This document shows, in pieces, positions 43,388-51,000 of a stretch of DNA of 64,000 bases (position 1 is its first letter; each line of letters opens with the position of its first letter). The notes under the pieces were generated by a model. The model made no database searches, was not told where the DNA came from, and was given only the letters and a program-made list of their open reading frames with translations. Both the position numbers and the translations under genes were made by a program. The stretch is taken from NCBI GenBank assembly GCA_003052455.1, contig QAPD01000033.1:22038-86037 (forward strand), read 5' to 3'. The DNA comes from Sphaerisporangium cinnabarinum. GTDB lineage: Bacteria; Actinomycetota; Actinomycetes; Actinomycetales; Cellulomonadaceae.

Positions 43388-44181
43388 CCACCCCCGCCCT
43401 CGACGCCCCGCGCGTCCCGCTCGCCGTCGTCACCGGGGGAGCGGCCGGCATCGGCCGTGCCGTCGCCGAGCGTCTCGCGACCGACGGGTTCCGGGTCGTG
43501 TGCGCGGACGTCGTGCAGCACGACCTCCCCGCGCTCGACCTCGGCGCCGTCCCCGACGCGCCCGGACTCGTGTGGGCCTCGCTCGACGTCACCGACCACG
43601 CCGCCGTGCGCGCCGCGTTCGACGACCTCGCGGACGCGTTCGGCGGGATCGACGCGCTCGTCAACAACGCGGGCATCCAGCGCCACCGCGCGCTCGAGGA
43701 CCTCACGTGGGACGAGTGGTCGGCCGTCGTGGACGTCAACCTGCACGGCGTCTTCGCGTGCCTCCAGGCCGCGGGCCGCCACATGCTCGCGGCGGGCCGG
43801 GGCGCCGTCGTCAACATCTCGTCCGTCTCGGCCCGCGGCTCCGCGGGACGGGCTCCGTACTCCACGACCAAGGCCGCCGTCATCGGGCTGACTGCGACCG
43901 CGGGCGCCGAGTGGGCCGCGCGCGGCGTGCGGGTCAACGCCGTCGCGCCCGGCTACATCGACACGGGCGTGTTCCGCCAGGGCGTCGCGCAGGGCACGCT
44001 CTCGGAGGAGACGATCCTCGCGCGCATCCCCGCGCGCCGGCTCGCCCAGCCGGAGGAGATCGGGAACGCGGTGAGCTGGCTCGTGTCCGACCAGGCCGCG
44101 TACATGGTCGGCCAGACCGTCTACGTCGACGGCGGGTTCCTCGTCGACTACGGCGTGCCGCTCGCCAAGAAGCCGGAGTGA
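43384..44181 (+). CDS. Short-chain dehydrogenase/reductase (SDR 1)
   Basis: 265 aa classical SDR. Cofactor loop TGGAAGIG, NNAG, catalytic Ser in NISSVSA and YSTTK; C-terminal YVDGGF. Close relatives in oxidative deoxysugar loci are sugar 1-dehydrogenases or 2-keto-3-deoxy-acid 4-dehydrogenases. Which step it performs cannot be told from sequence. The GTG at 43384 overlaps the previous stop codon. Second gene of the four-gene operon. Confidence 0.9.
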   Translation: MTTPALDAPRVPLAVVTGGAAGIGRAVAERLATDGFRVVCADVVQHDLPALDLGAVPDAPGLVWASLDVTDHAAVRAAFDDLADAFGGIDALVNNAGIQRHRALEDLTWDEWSAVVDVNLHGVFACLQAAGRHMLAAGRGAVVNISSVSARGSAGRAPYSTTKAAVIGLTATAGAEWAARGVRVNAVAPGYIDTGVFRQGVAQGTLSEETILARIPARRLAQPEEIGNAVSWLVSDQAAYMVGQTVYVDGGFLVDYGVPLAKKPE

Positions 44182-45488
44182 GCGTGGTGCCCGCCGCGCG
44201 CGTCGTCGCCGTCCGCACCGCGACGACGGTCGTCCCGCTGCCGCAGCCGCTGCGCCTCGGCGCGATGACGGTCGAGCGCCGCGAGTACGTCGGCGTGCGC
44301 GTCGTCGCCGAGACGGACGACGGCCGCACCGTCGCCGGGGAGTCGTACGCGCTCACGCGCGAGGCGCCCATGGCCGAGGTCGTGGACCGGCTCGTCGCCC
44401 CGCACGTGGTGGGCCGCGAAGTCGTGGCGTCCGACGGCGTCGCCGCGCGCCAGAGCGTCGGCGCCGCGTGGGACGCGGCCTTGCGCGGGTCCGCGATCGT
44501 CGGTCGTGTGGGCCTCGTGCGGCGCGCGATCGGCCTGGTCGACGTCGCGCTGTGGGACCTCGCGGGCCGCCTCGCCGGGCGTCCGGTGTGGTCCCTGCTC
44601 GACGACGGCCAGCACCTCGCCGGGTCCGCGGGGCCGGGTGTCGGCGGCGACAGGGACGCTCCGTCGCGTGCTGTCGCCGGGAGCCCTCGCGACGTCTCGT
44701 CCGTGGCCGTCGCGGTGCCACGCCCCGCGATCCTCGTCGCGGCGTACCCGACGCCCGGCCGCACCGCGCGCGACGTCGCGGAGGAGGTGCTCGCGCACGC
44801 GCGCGCCGGGTGGCCGCTGCTGAAGATCTCGCGCTCGCCCGACCGTGCGCTCATGCGCGACCTGCTCGCGATCCTGCGCGCCGAGCTGCCCGACGTCACC
44901 GGCCGTCCGACCGTCGCGGGGCGCAGCGGCGTCGTCGTCGACGTGGGCTTCGGCTGGCGCGACACCGACGAGGCGCTCGCGGACCTCGACGCGTGGGGCG
45001 TCACGGGTGCGGCGGGGGAGAGCGCGCCCGCGCTCGCGTGGCTCGAGGACCCGCTGCTGCCCGAGGACGCGGCCGGCGCGGCGCGCGTCCGCGACGCGTC
45101 CGGGCTGCCGCTCTCCGTGGGCGACGAGGTGACCGACCCCGAGGTCTTCGCCCGGCTCGACGCGCAGGGCGCGCTCGACGTGCCGCGCGTCGACGTCGTC
45201 GCGATCGGCGGCATCACGCCCGCCGACCCGCTCGTGCGCGCGTGGGCCGCGCGGGGGAAGGTCGTGTCCAGCCACGTGTACCCGGAGGTCAGCGTGCACC
45301 TGGGCGGAGCGGCGGGCATCGGCGTCGAGACGTTCGACCGCTCGCCCGCGGGCAACCCCTACGACCCCGCACCGCTGCTCGTGCGCGGCGGTCCCGTGTT
45401 CGACGGCGGCCACGCGACCCCGCCGGACGCGCCCGGCCTGGGCTTCACGCTCGACCCCGACCGCTTCGACCTGGAGGCAGCCCCGTGA
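44178..45488 (+). CDS. Enolase-superfamily enzyme, mandelate racemase subgroup
   Basis: 436 aa. Barrel motifs: PLLKISRSPD (Lys at the MR Lys166 position; the preceding Lys of KxK is replaced by Leu), metal ligands Asp in VVDVGFGW, Glu in LEDPLLPED and Glu in VGDEVTD, and His in SSHVYPEVSVHL (MR His297 position). Members dehydrate sugar acids to 2-keto-3-deoxy acids or epimerise them. The operon context favours an acid-sugar dehydratase. An unusual Gly/Ala/Arg-rich insert of about 35 residues (about 150-185) has no counterpart in the family. Start chosen at the GTG overlapping the SDR stop; GTGs at 44184 and 44187 are alternatives. Confidence 0.82.
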   Translation: MSVVPAARVVAVRTATTVVPLPQPLRLGAMTVERREYVGVRVVAETDDGRTVAGESYALTREAPMAEVVDRLVAPHVVGREVVASDGVAARQSVGAAWDAALRGSAIVGRVGLVRRAIGLVDVALWDLAGRLAGRPVWSLLDDGQHLAGSAGPGVGGDRDAPSRAVAGSPRDVSSVAVAVPRPAILVAAYPTPGRTARDVAEEVLAHARAGWPLLKISRSPDRALMRDLLAILRAELPDVTGRPTVAGRSGVVVDVGFGWRDTDEALADLDAWGVTGAAGESAPALAWLEDPLLPEDAAGAARVRDASGLPLSVGDEVTDPEVFARLDAQGALDVPRVDVVAIGGITPADPLVRAWAARGKVVSSHVYPEVSVHLGGAAGIGVETFDRSPAGNPYDPAPLLVRGGPVFDGGHATPPDAPGLGFTLDPDRFDLEAAP

Positions 45489-46324
45489 CCGGACCGTCGG
45501 CTGGACCCGTGAGCAAGCAGCGCAGCGTCGTCGTCACCGGCAGCGGCAAGGGCATCGGCCGCGCCGTGGCCGCGCGCCTCACCGCCGACGGGTGGACCGT
45601 CGTCGGGCTGGAGCGCACCCCCGGCTCGGGGACGGTCGAGGAGGGGGTGTGCGTCGGCGTCGTGCTGGGGGACTCGCGTGACCGCGAGACCCACCGCGAG
45701 GCCGCGCGGGCCGCGCGCGACCTCGCACCGCTCGCCGGGTGGGTGAACAACGCGGGCATCACCGTCCGCACGCCGCTGCACGCGCTCGCCGACCCGGAGC
45801 GGGCGGCGCAGGTCGAGCAGGACGCGCGCGACGTCGTCGAGATCAACGGCCTCGGCTACCTCTGGGGCTGCGCCGCCGCCGTCGAGGCGTTCACCGACCA
45901 GGTGAGCGGCGGGTCGATCGTCAACATCGGCTCGATCCACGGCCGCGCGGCGTTCGCCGACCACGCCGCCTACGAGCTGACGAAGGGCGGCATCGACGCG
46001 CTCGCGCGCTCCGTCGCCGTGACGTACGGGCGGTACGGCATCCGCGCCAACACCGTCGCCCCGGGCGGGGTGCGCACCCCGCACCTCGACGCGCAGATCG
46101 CGCGCGCCGCCGACCCCGCCGCCGAGGAGCGCGCCCTCGCCGAGGGCCCGCCGCTCGGCCGCATCGCCGAGTCCGCGGAGATCGCCGCCCTCGTCGCGTT
46201 CCTGCTGTCCGACGAGGCGGGCTACGTGTCCGGCCAGTCGATCGCCGCCGACGGCGCCTGGACCGCGTCGTTCGGCAACCCGCCCCACGACCCGGACCTC
46301 GACGCGCGGTACGGCCTCACCTGA
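45485..46324 (+). CDS. Short-chain dehydrogenase/reductase (SDR 2)
   Basis: 279 aa. Cofactor loop TGSGKGIG, VNNAG, Ser in NIGSIHG and AYELTK; C-terminal SIAADGAW. It is distinct from SDR 1, so the two probably catalyse different oxidation steps (for example sugar dehydrogenase and 2-keto-3-deoxy-acid dehydrogenase). The GTG overlaps the previous stop; a GTG at 45509 is an alternative. Last gene of the operon; the lower-GC island begins immediately after it. Confidence 0.9.
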   Translation: MTGPSAGPVSKQRSVVVTGSGKGIGRAVAARLTADGWTVVGLERTPGSGTVEEGVCVGVVLGDSRDRETHREAARAARDLAPLAGWVNNAGITVRTPLHALADPERAAQVEQDARDVVEINGLGYLWGCAAAVEAFTDQVSGGSIVNIGSIHGRAAFADHAAYELTKGGIDALARSVAVTYGRYGIRANTVAPGGVRTPHLDAQIARAADPAAEERALAEGPPLGRIAESAEIAALVAFLLSDEAGYVSGQSIAADGAWTASFGNPPHDPDLDARYGLT

Positions 46325-46361
46325 CCGGCGGGATCACCGACGCACGGCGGACCGTCACCCT

Positions 46362-47456
46362 CTAGAGATAGTGGTGGACGGTCTTGCGCACGTGCTCAGC
46401 GTGCTCGTAGATCTCGTCGAGGGACGTGATCGGGTGCCGCGTCTCGACCTTGTTCTCGTCGAACAGGCCGAGATACCTCTGCCCGGTGTTGAAGTGCAGG
46501 CGCGCGATCGGCTTGCGGTTGTTGTCGTCCAGCAGGACGCCCATGTAGCTCTTGGTGTCACGATGCACGATCCGGGCCGGTGAGACCTCGCTGCACGCGA
46601 TCGCACGGATGATCTGATACCCCTCGATCTCGTCGAGAGTCGTCTCGATACCCCGGTCGTCCGGGCGCGCCGCTTCGGCGACACTCTCCTGCGCTGCCTC
46701 GGTGCCAGTCATCGGGACGCTGTCCGCGTCCGGGTACGCCTGGCCACCGAGCGCCGCCTTCAGCCTGTCGTTGACCTGGTCGGCGAGGAACTGCTTCATC
46801 GCCTTCGCGACGAGAATCCTGAACTGCTCCTTCACCTTCTGCGTGAACGAGCCGTCATACACCCGGTTCGTGAGCGCCTTGATCCACTCGTCGTCCGGCT
46901 CGCGGAACTGAGCGGCGAGCGCACGCTTCAGGGCGCCGATGTACTTGAGCTCTTCCGCAGCACTGACGACGGACTCCAGATCGAACGTGTCCTTCGTGAG
47001 CTTCTGCACCTCGGGGATGAGCGTCTCGTCCAGGTCGAGCAGATCGAGCTGGAGGAAAGGCTTCTCGTCCATGCGGTTGGGCTTGTCGAGGTCGGTGAAG
47101 AAGTGGAAGTGCTGCCCATTCGTGAGGATGGCGATCCGGGCGTTGGTCGTGGCGAAGTAGCGGAACAGCTGGGAGGCGTGGTTCAGGCTCAGCGGCGAGC
47201 CGATCGTCTTCGCCTCGACGAGCATCTGGAGCTCGCCGTCCTTGACGATCGCGTAGTCGATCTTCTCGCCCTTCTTCGTTCCGACGTCCGCCGTGAACTC
47301 GGGGATCACCTCGTTCGGGTTGAAGACGTCGTACCCGAGTACCAACGAGATGAACGGCATGACGAACGCGTTCTTCGTCGCTTCCTCGGTGCCGATCGTC
47401 GCCTTCTGCTGCTGGATCTTCGTCGCCAATGACGCCAGTCGTTCGCCGATCTCCAC
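46362..47456 (-). CDS. Type I restriction HsdR N-terminal-like protein (orphan)
   Basis: 364 aa. EKIDYAIVKDGELQMLVEAK contains the D...ExK nuclease pattern of the HsdR_N-type PD-(D/E)xK fold (Asp in KIDYAI, Glu and Lys in VEAK). The rest (GQHFHFFTDLDKPNRMDEKP) is typical of stand-alone restriction-endonuclease-like proteins; no helicase, HsdM or HsdS is nearby. Base composition is clearly different from its neighbours (57 % G+C on line 46801-46860 against 73 % at 45241-45300), and it uses more A/T-ending codons, so it was probably acquired by transfer. GTG at 47456 with GGGGGAG. A defence role is possible but unproven. Confidence 0.8.
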   Translation of the reverse strand: MEIGERLASLATKIQQQKATIGTEEATKNAFVMPFISLVLGYDVFNPNEVIPEFTADVGTKKGEKIDYAIVKDGELQMLVEAKTIGSPLSLNHASQLFRYFATTNARIAILTNGQHFHFFTDLDKPNRMDEKPFLQLDLLDLDETLIPEVQKLTKDTFDLESVVSAAEELKYIGALKRALAAQFREPDDEWIKALTNRVYDGSFTQKVKEQFRILVAKAMKQFLADQVNDRLKAALGGQAYPDADSVPMTGTEAAQESVAEAARPDDRGIETTLDEIEGYQIIRAIACSEVSPARIVHRDTKSYMGVLLDDNNRKPIARLHFNTGQRYLGLFDENKVETRHPITSLDEIYEHAEHVRKTVHHYL

Positions 47457-47550
47457 AGTGAGCTCCCCCTGGTCGTGCCGTTGCGAAAGGTTGCGGGGAG
47501 CCTAGTGCGCTGTCTCGGACATGGACAGAGCGAGGCGCTAGCCTCAGCGG

Positions 47551-47724
47551 GTGAATATCGGGAGCCGCGCAGAAGCCTCTGAGGCGGACGACCTGGCCCA
47601 CCTGGCGGAGGCGGCCGACGATCTGGCAGACCTCCGCGCCGCGCAGGCCGCTCGCGACGAGCTGAGCGGCTCGGGGGCTGCGGTGCCCTGGGAACAAGTC
47701 AAGGCTGACCTCGGCCTCGTGTGA
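47551..47724 (+). CDS. Small antitoxin-like protein (RelB/Phd type)
   Basis: 57 aa, start GTG at 47551, ending AAVPWEQVKADLGLV. Acidic helices (EADDLAHLAEAADDLADLRAA) followed by a VPWEQVKADLGL tail resemble the toxin-binding end of RelB/Phd-type antitoxins, which usually continue straight into a RelE toxin gene. Here only a short possible remnant of the toxin follows. It is too short for a full DNA-binding domain and may itself be truncated at the N-terminus. Part of the low-GC island. Confidence 0.5.
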   Translation: MNIGSRAEASEADDLAHLAEAADDLADLRAAQAARDELSGSGAAVPWEQVKADLGLV

Positions 47725-47813
47725 GGCACCGGTTCGGGGTCGCACTCGCCTCGCCTCGGCGGGTGCAGAAGATCGCCTGTCTCGCGGGCCACCGCCGCGG
47801 GGCCTGCCGGTAG
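47721..47813 (+). pseudogene. Possible RelE-type toxin remnant
   Basis: Starting at a GTG that overlaps the antitoxin stop (as a toxin gene would), 30 codons read RHRFGVALASPRRVQKIA and then stop. The VALASPRRVQKIA pattern is reminiscent of the N-terminal strand and helix of RelE toxins, but catalytic residues and two thirds of the protein are missing. Evidence is weak, and it may be non-coding. Confidence 0.3.
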
Positions 47814-47823
47814 GCCGGGGGCG

Positions 47824-48156
47824 TCAGCCCTTGACCATGCTCGCGCGGGTGATGAGACCGTCGCGGACCTCGAACGTCCCGATGGTCTCGCCGGTGCCGT
47901 TCGACGTCGTGACGAGCTCGCGCGCGACGAGCCAGCGGTCGCCGAAGGTCACGGACGCGTCGATGACGCAGTGCAGCGCGGTGTCCTCGAACCGGCTCGC
48001 GTAGAACGCGCGCAGGGCGTCGCGGCCGACGATCGGTTCGGGGGTCACGCCGCTCACGACGGCGTCGGGCGCGTAGGTCGCGCAGAAGCCGTCGAGGTCG
48101 CGGATGTTGAAGGCGTCGACCTGGGCGGTGACGACGGCGGACGGGGACGTGCTCAT
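47824..48156 (-). CDS. SnoaL/NTF2-like (steroid isomerase-like) protein
   Basis: 110 aa. AFNIRDLDGFCATYAPDAVV, GRDALRAFYASRF and GTFEVRDGLITRASMVKG give the NTF2-like pattern of small isomerases or lyases. The ATG at 48156 has CGAGGAGGCACCC upstream. It lies 48 nt after the SDR 3 stop on the same strand and is likely co-transcribed from the operator-controlled promoter, so it may act on an intermediate of the same pathway. Confidence 0.78.
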   Translation of the reverse strand: MSTSPSAVVTAQVDAFNIRDLDGFCATYAPDAVVSGVTPEPIVGRDALRAFYASRFEDTALHCVIDASVTFGDRWLVARELVTTSNGTGETIGTFEVRDGLITRASMVKG

Positions 48157-48204
48157 GGGTGCCTCCTCGGGCAGGGGTGGGCGAGTGTTGCGGCGGACCG
48201 GCGG

Positions 48205-49017
48205 TCAGTCGATCCGGACGCCGCCGTTGACGTCGTACGTCGCGCCCGTGACGAACCCGGCGCGCGGGGAGGCGAGGGACGCGACGACCCAGGCGACGTC
48301 GTCGGGCGTGCCGAAGTCCCCGAGGGGGATGGACGCGGTGAGCCCGGCGCGGGCGTCGGGGGCGAGCTGGTCGGTGATCGCGCTCGTCACGGGGCCGGGC
48401 GTCACGGCGTTCACGCGGATGCCCTCGCTCGCGAGGATGCGCGCGAAGGAGCGCGTGATCGCGAGGATCGCGGCCTTGCTCGCGGCGTAGTGCACGCCGG
48501 TCTTCAGCGCGCCCTGCTCGCCCGCGATGGACGAGAGGTTGACGATCGCGCGGTCGCGCGCGGCCCGCTCGTCCGGCGTGACCGTGGCTCCGGCTGGCGA
48601 CGGACGGCCCGCGCGCAGCAGCGGCAGCGCGGCGCGCGACAGCACGAACGTGCCGCGCGCGTTGGTCTCCATGACCAGGTCCCACTCGTCGAGCTCGATG
48701 TCGTCGAGGGCGCGGTAGGGGCACACGCCGCCGTTGTTGACGAGCACGTCGAGGCGTCCCCACGCGTCGGTCACCTCGGCGACGAGCGCCTCGACGGACG
48801 CGGTGTCGCGCAGGTCGAGGCGCGAGACGCGCGTCGCGGCGCCCTCCGCCTCGCACCGGGCGGCGGTGGCGCGCGCGCCGGCCTCGCCGCCGGTGTACGT
48901 GAGCCAGACGTCGTGCCCGTCGCGCGCGAGCTGGAGGGCGGTGGCGGCGCCGATGCCGGAGCTGGCGCCGGTGACGAGGGCGAGGCGGCGACGGGCGCCG
49001 TCCGGGGCAAGGGTCAT
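48205..49017 (-). CDS. Short-chain dehydrogenase/reductase (SDR 3)
   Basis: 270 aa. TGASSGIG cofactor loop, VNNGGV (Ala to Gly in the NNAG motif), Ser in NLSSIAG, HYAASK and C-terminal YDVNGGVRID. It is related to 3-ketoacyl-reductase-like sugar dehydrogenases. The ATG at 49017 has no Shine-Dalgarno; the minus-strand -10 TAGCGT inside operator site 6 is 6 nt upstream, so the mRNA is probably leaderless. An Ala/Pro/Glu insert follows residue 140. Divergent from the CtBP-like dehydrogenase. Confidence 0.88.
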   Translation of the reverse strand: MTLAPDGARRRLALVTGASSGIGAATALQLARDGHDVWLTYTGGEAGARATAARCEAEGAATRVSRLDLRDTASVEALVAEVTDAWGRLDVLVNNGGVCPYRALDDIELDEWDLVMETNARGTFVLSRAALPLLRAGRPSPAGATVTPDERAARDRAIVNLSSIAGEQGALKTGVHYAASKAAILAITRSFARILASEGIRVNAVTPGPVTSAITDQLAPDARAGLTASIPLGDFGTPDDVAWVVASLASPRAGFVTGATYDVNGGVRID

Positions 49018-49023
49018 GAGCCC

Positions 49024-49035
49024 ACGCTATAGCAT
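49024..49035. promoter_or_regulatory. GntR-regulon operator, site 6
   Basis: ACGCTATAGCAT, one base from the perfect palindrome. On the minus strand ATGCTATAGCGT ends in TAGCGT, a -10 box whose +1 would be the A of the SDR 3 start codon. Confidence 0.8.
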
Positions 49036-49061
49036 CCGACCGGCCCGAGGGTTGGTCGAGG

Positions 49062-49080
49062 GTGCTATTTGCTATAGCAT
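49062..49080. promoter_or_regulatory. GntR-regulon operator, site 7
   Basis: Half-site GTGCTATT followed by TTGCTATAGCAT (49069-49080), the same layout as site 1. TAGCAT (49075-49080) is a -10 box placed 7 nt before the ATG at 49088. Confidence 0.85.
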
Positions 49081-49087
49081 TCCTCGC

Positions 49088-50092
49088 ATGACAGCCGACA
49101 CCGTCGTCATCACCGACTGCGACCTGCCCGGGACCGCGTGCGAGGACACCCTGACCGCCGCCGGGCTGCGGGCCGTGCGCGCCGCCGCGCGCACCGAGGA
49201 CGAGGTGATCGCCGCCGTCGAGGAGGCCGCCGCGAGCGGGTCCGCGCCCTCCGCGCTCGTCGTGCAGTGGGCCCCCATCACGGCCCGCGTGCTCGACGCC
49301 GTCGCCGGGCCGGGCGGGGTGCGCATGGTCTCGCGCATGGGCATCGGCTACGACATGGTCGACGTCGCGGCCGCCACCGAGCGCGGCGTCGCCGTCGCCA
49401 ACACCCCGACCTACTGCATCGAGGAGGTCGCGAGCCACACGGTCGCGATGATCCTCACGCTCGACCGCGGCCTCGTCGCCTACGACCGCGCGCTGCGCGC
49501 CGGCACGTGGGCCCCGACGGCGCAGCACGCCGCGCGCCTGTCCAGCACCGTCGTCGCCGTCATCGGGTACGGGCGGATCGGGTCCGAGGTCGCGCGCTCC
49601 GCCCGCGCGCTCGGCTACCGCGTGCTCGTGCACGACCCGTTCGTCGACCCGCAGGCCGTGGCGTCCGACGGGCACGAGGCCGTGGGGATCGACGAGGCCG
49701 TCGCGCGCGCCGACGTCATCACGCTGCACGCGCCGCTCACCGAGTCGACGCGCCACCTGCTCGACGCCCGCACCCTCGCGGCCGCGAAGCCCGGCGTGCG
49801 GGTCGTCAACACGTGCCGCGGGCCGCTCATCGACGAGGACGCGCTCGCCGACGCGCTCGCGTCCGGCCACGTGGGCTCGGCTGCGCTCGACGTCTACGCG
49901 ACCGAGCCGCTGCCCGCCGACTCGCGCCTGCGCACCCTGGACAACGTGCTGCTCACCCCGCACGCCGCGTGGTTCTCGCCCGAGGCCATGCAGGACCTCC
50001 CCGTGCACACCGCGCGCAACGCCGTCGACTTCCTCGCGGGCCGCCCCGTGCCGTCGATCGTCAACCCGGACCACGCGCGCGCCCTCGCCTGA
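49088..50092 (+). CDS. C-terminal-binding-protein-like D-2-hydroxyacid dehydrogenase
   Basis: 334 aa. VAVIGYGRIGSEVARSARAL is the NAD loop; Arg in NTCRGPLIDEDAL, Glu in VYATEPLP and His in LLTPHAAWFS form the catalytic set. NTPTYCIEEVASHTVAMIL is characteristic of the CtBP/PGDH branch. It oxidises a 2-hydroxy acid or reduces a 2-keto acid. No ribosome site; the -10 in operator site 7 predicts a leaderless mRNA starting at the ATG. It is followed by the FAH-hydrolase gene after 38 nt. Confidence 0.9.
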   Translation: MTADTVVITDCDLPGTACEDTLTAAGLRAVRAAARTEDEVIAAVEEAAASGSAPSALVVQWAPITARVLDAVAGPGGVRMVSRMGIGYDMVDVAAATERGVAVANTPTYCIEEVASHTVAMILTLDRGLVAYDRALRAGTWAPTAQHAARLSSTVVAVIGYGRIGSEVARSARALGYRVLVHDPFVDPQAVASDGHEAVGIDEAVARADVITLHAPLTESTRHLLDARTLAAAKPGVRVVNTCRGPLIDEDALADALASGHVGSAALDVYATEPLPADSRLRTLDNVLLTPHAAWFSPEAMQDLPVHTARNAVDFLAGRPVPSIVNPDHARALA

Positions 50093-50130
50093 GGACCCGC
50101 GCCACCCGCCCCGACCTAGGAGACCCACCC

Positions 50131-50985
50131 GTGCAGCTCGTCCGACTCGGCCCCCTCGGCCAGGAGCGTCCCGCCGTCCGCGAGGACGGGGTCGTGTACT
50201 CCCTCGACCCGCTCACCCGTGACATCGACGGCGCGTTCCTCGCGGCCGACGGCGTCGGCCGGGTCCGTGCGGCGCTCGCCGCGGGCGCGCTGCCCGTGCT
50301 CGACGGCGCGGACGAGCTGCGCGTCGGCGCGCCCGTCGCCCGGCCGACGGCCGTCGTCTGCATCGGGATGAACTACGCGGAGCACGCCGCCGAGTCCGGC
50401 TCGACGCCGCCCGACGTCCCGATCGTCTTCTGGAAGCACTCGAACACGGTCGTCGGCCCGCACGACGACGTGCTCGTGCCCCCCGGCGCGACGACGGTAG
50501 ACTGGGAGGTCGAGCTCGGCGTCGTGATCGGCCGCCGGGCGCGCTACCTGTCGTCCCCGGAGGAGGCGCTCGACCACGTCGCGGGCTACGTCCTGTCGCA
50601 CGACGTCTCCGAGCGCGACTACCAGATGAAGGTCTCCGGCGGTCAGTGGTCGAAGGGCAAGAGCTGCGAGACGTTCAACCCGCTCGGCCCGTGGCTCGTC
50701 CCCGCCGACGAGGTGGACGTCCAGAACCTCGGGCTCCGGTCCTGGGTGAACGGCGAGCCTCGCCAGGACTCGACGACGGCCGACATGATCTTCGACGTCG
50801 CCTACCTCGTGCACCACCTGTCGCAGTACATGGTCCTCGAGCCGGGCGACCTCATCAACACCGGCACCCCGCAGGGTGTCGCCCTGTCCGGGCGCTTCCC
50901 CTACCTGCGGGCGGGCGACGTCGTCACGCTCGAGATCGACGGCCTGGGCCGCGCGGAGCAGCGCGTGCGCGACGCCGTCCGCTGA
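50131..50985 (+). CDS. Fumarylacetoacetate-hydrolase-family protein, 2,4-diketo-3-deoxy-sugar-acid hydrolase-like
   Basis: 284 aa. VCIGMNYAEHAAESG, VDWEVELGVVIG (metal-binding Glu residues), and HDVSERDYQMKVSGGQWSKG followed by KSCETFNPLGPWLV are the pattern of the FAH branch that splits 2,4-diketo-3-deoxy-L-fuconate/rhamnonate into pyruvate and lactate or glycolate in oxidative deoxysugar pathways. This is the strongest single clue to the pathway type. GTG at 50131 with TAGGAG upstream. Co-transcribed with the hydroxyacid dehydrogenase. Other beta-diketo acids remain possible substrates. Confidence 0.85.
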   Translation: MQLVRLGPLGQERPAVREDGVVYSLDPLTRDIDGAFLAADGVGRVRAALAAGALPVLDGADELRVGAPVARPTAVVCIGMNYAEHAAESGSTPPDVPIVFWKHSNTVVGPHDDVLVPPGATTVDWEVELGVVIGRRARYLSSPEEALDHVAGYVLSHDVSERDYQMKVSGGQWSKGKSCETFNPLGPWLVPADEVDVQNLGLRSWVNGEPRQDSTTADMIFDVAYLVHHLSQYMVLEPGDLINTGTPQGVALSGRFPYLRAGDVVTLEIDGLGRAEQRVRDAVR

Positions 50986-51000
50986 GCCTCGCGCGGCTCC

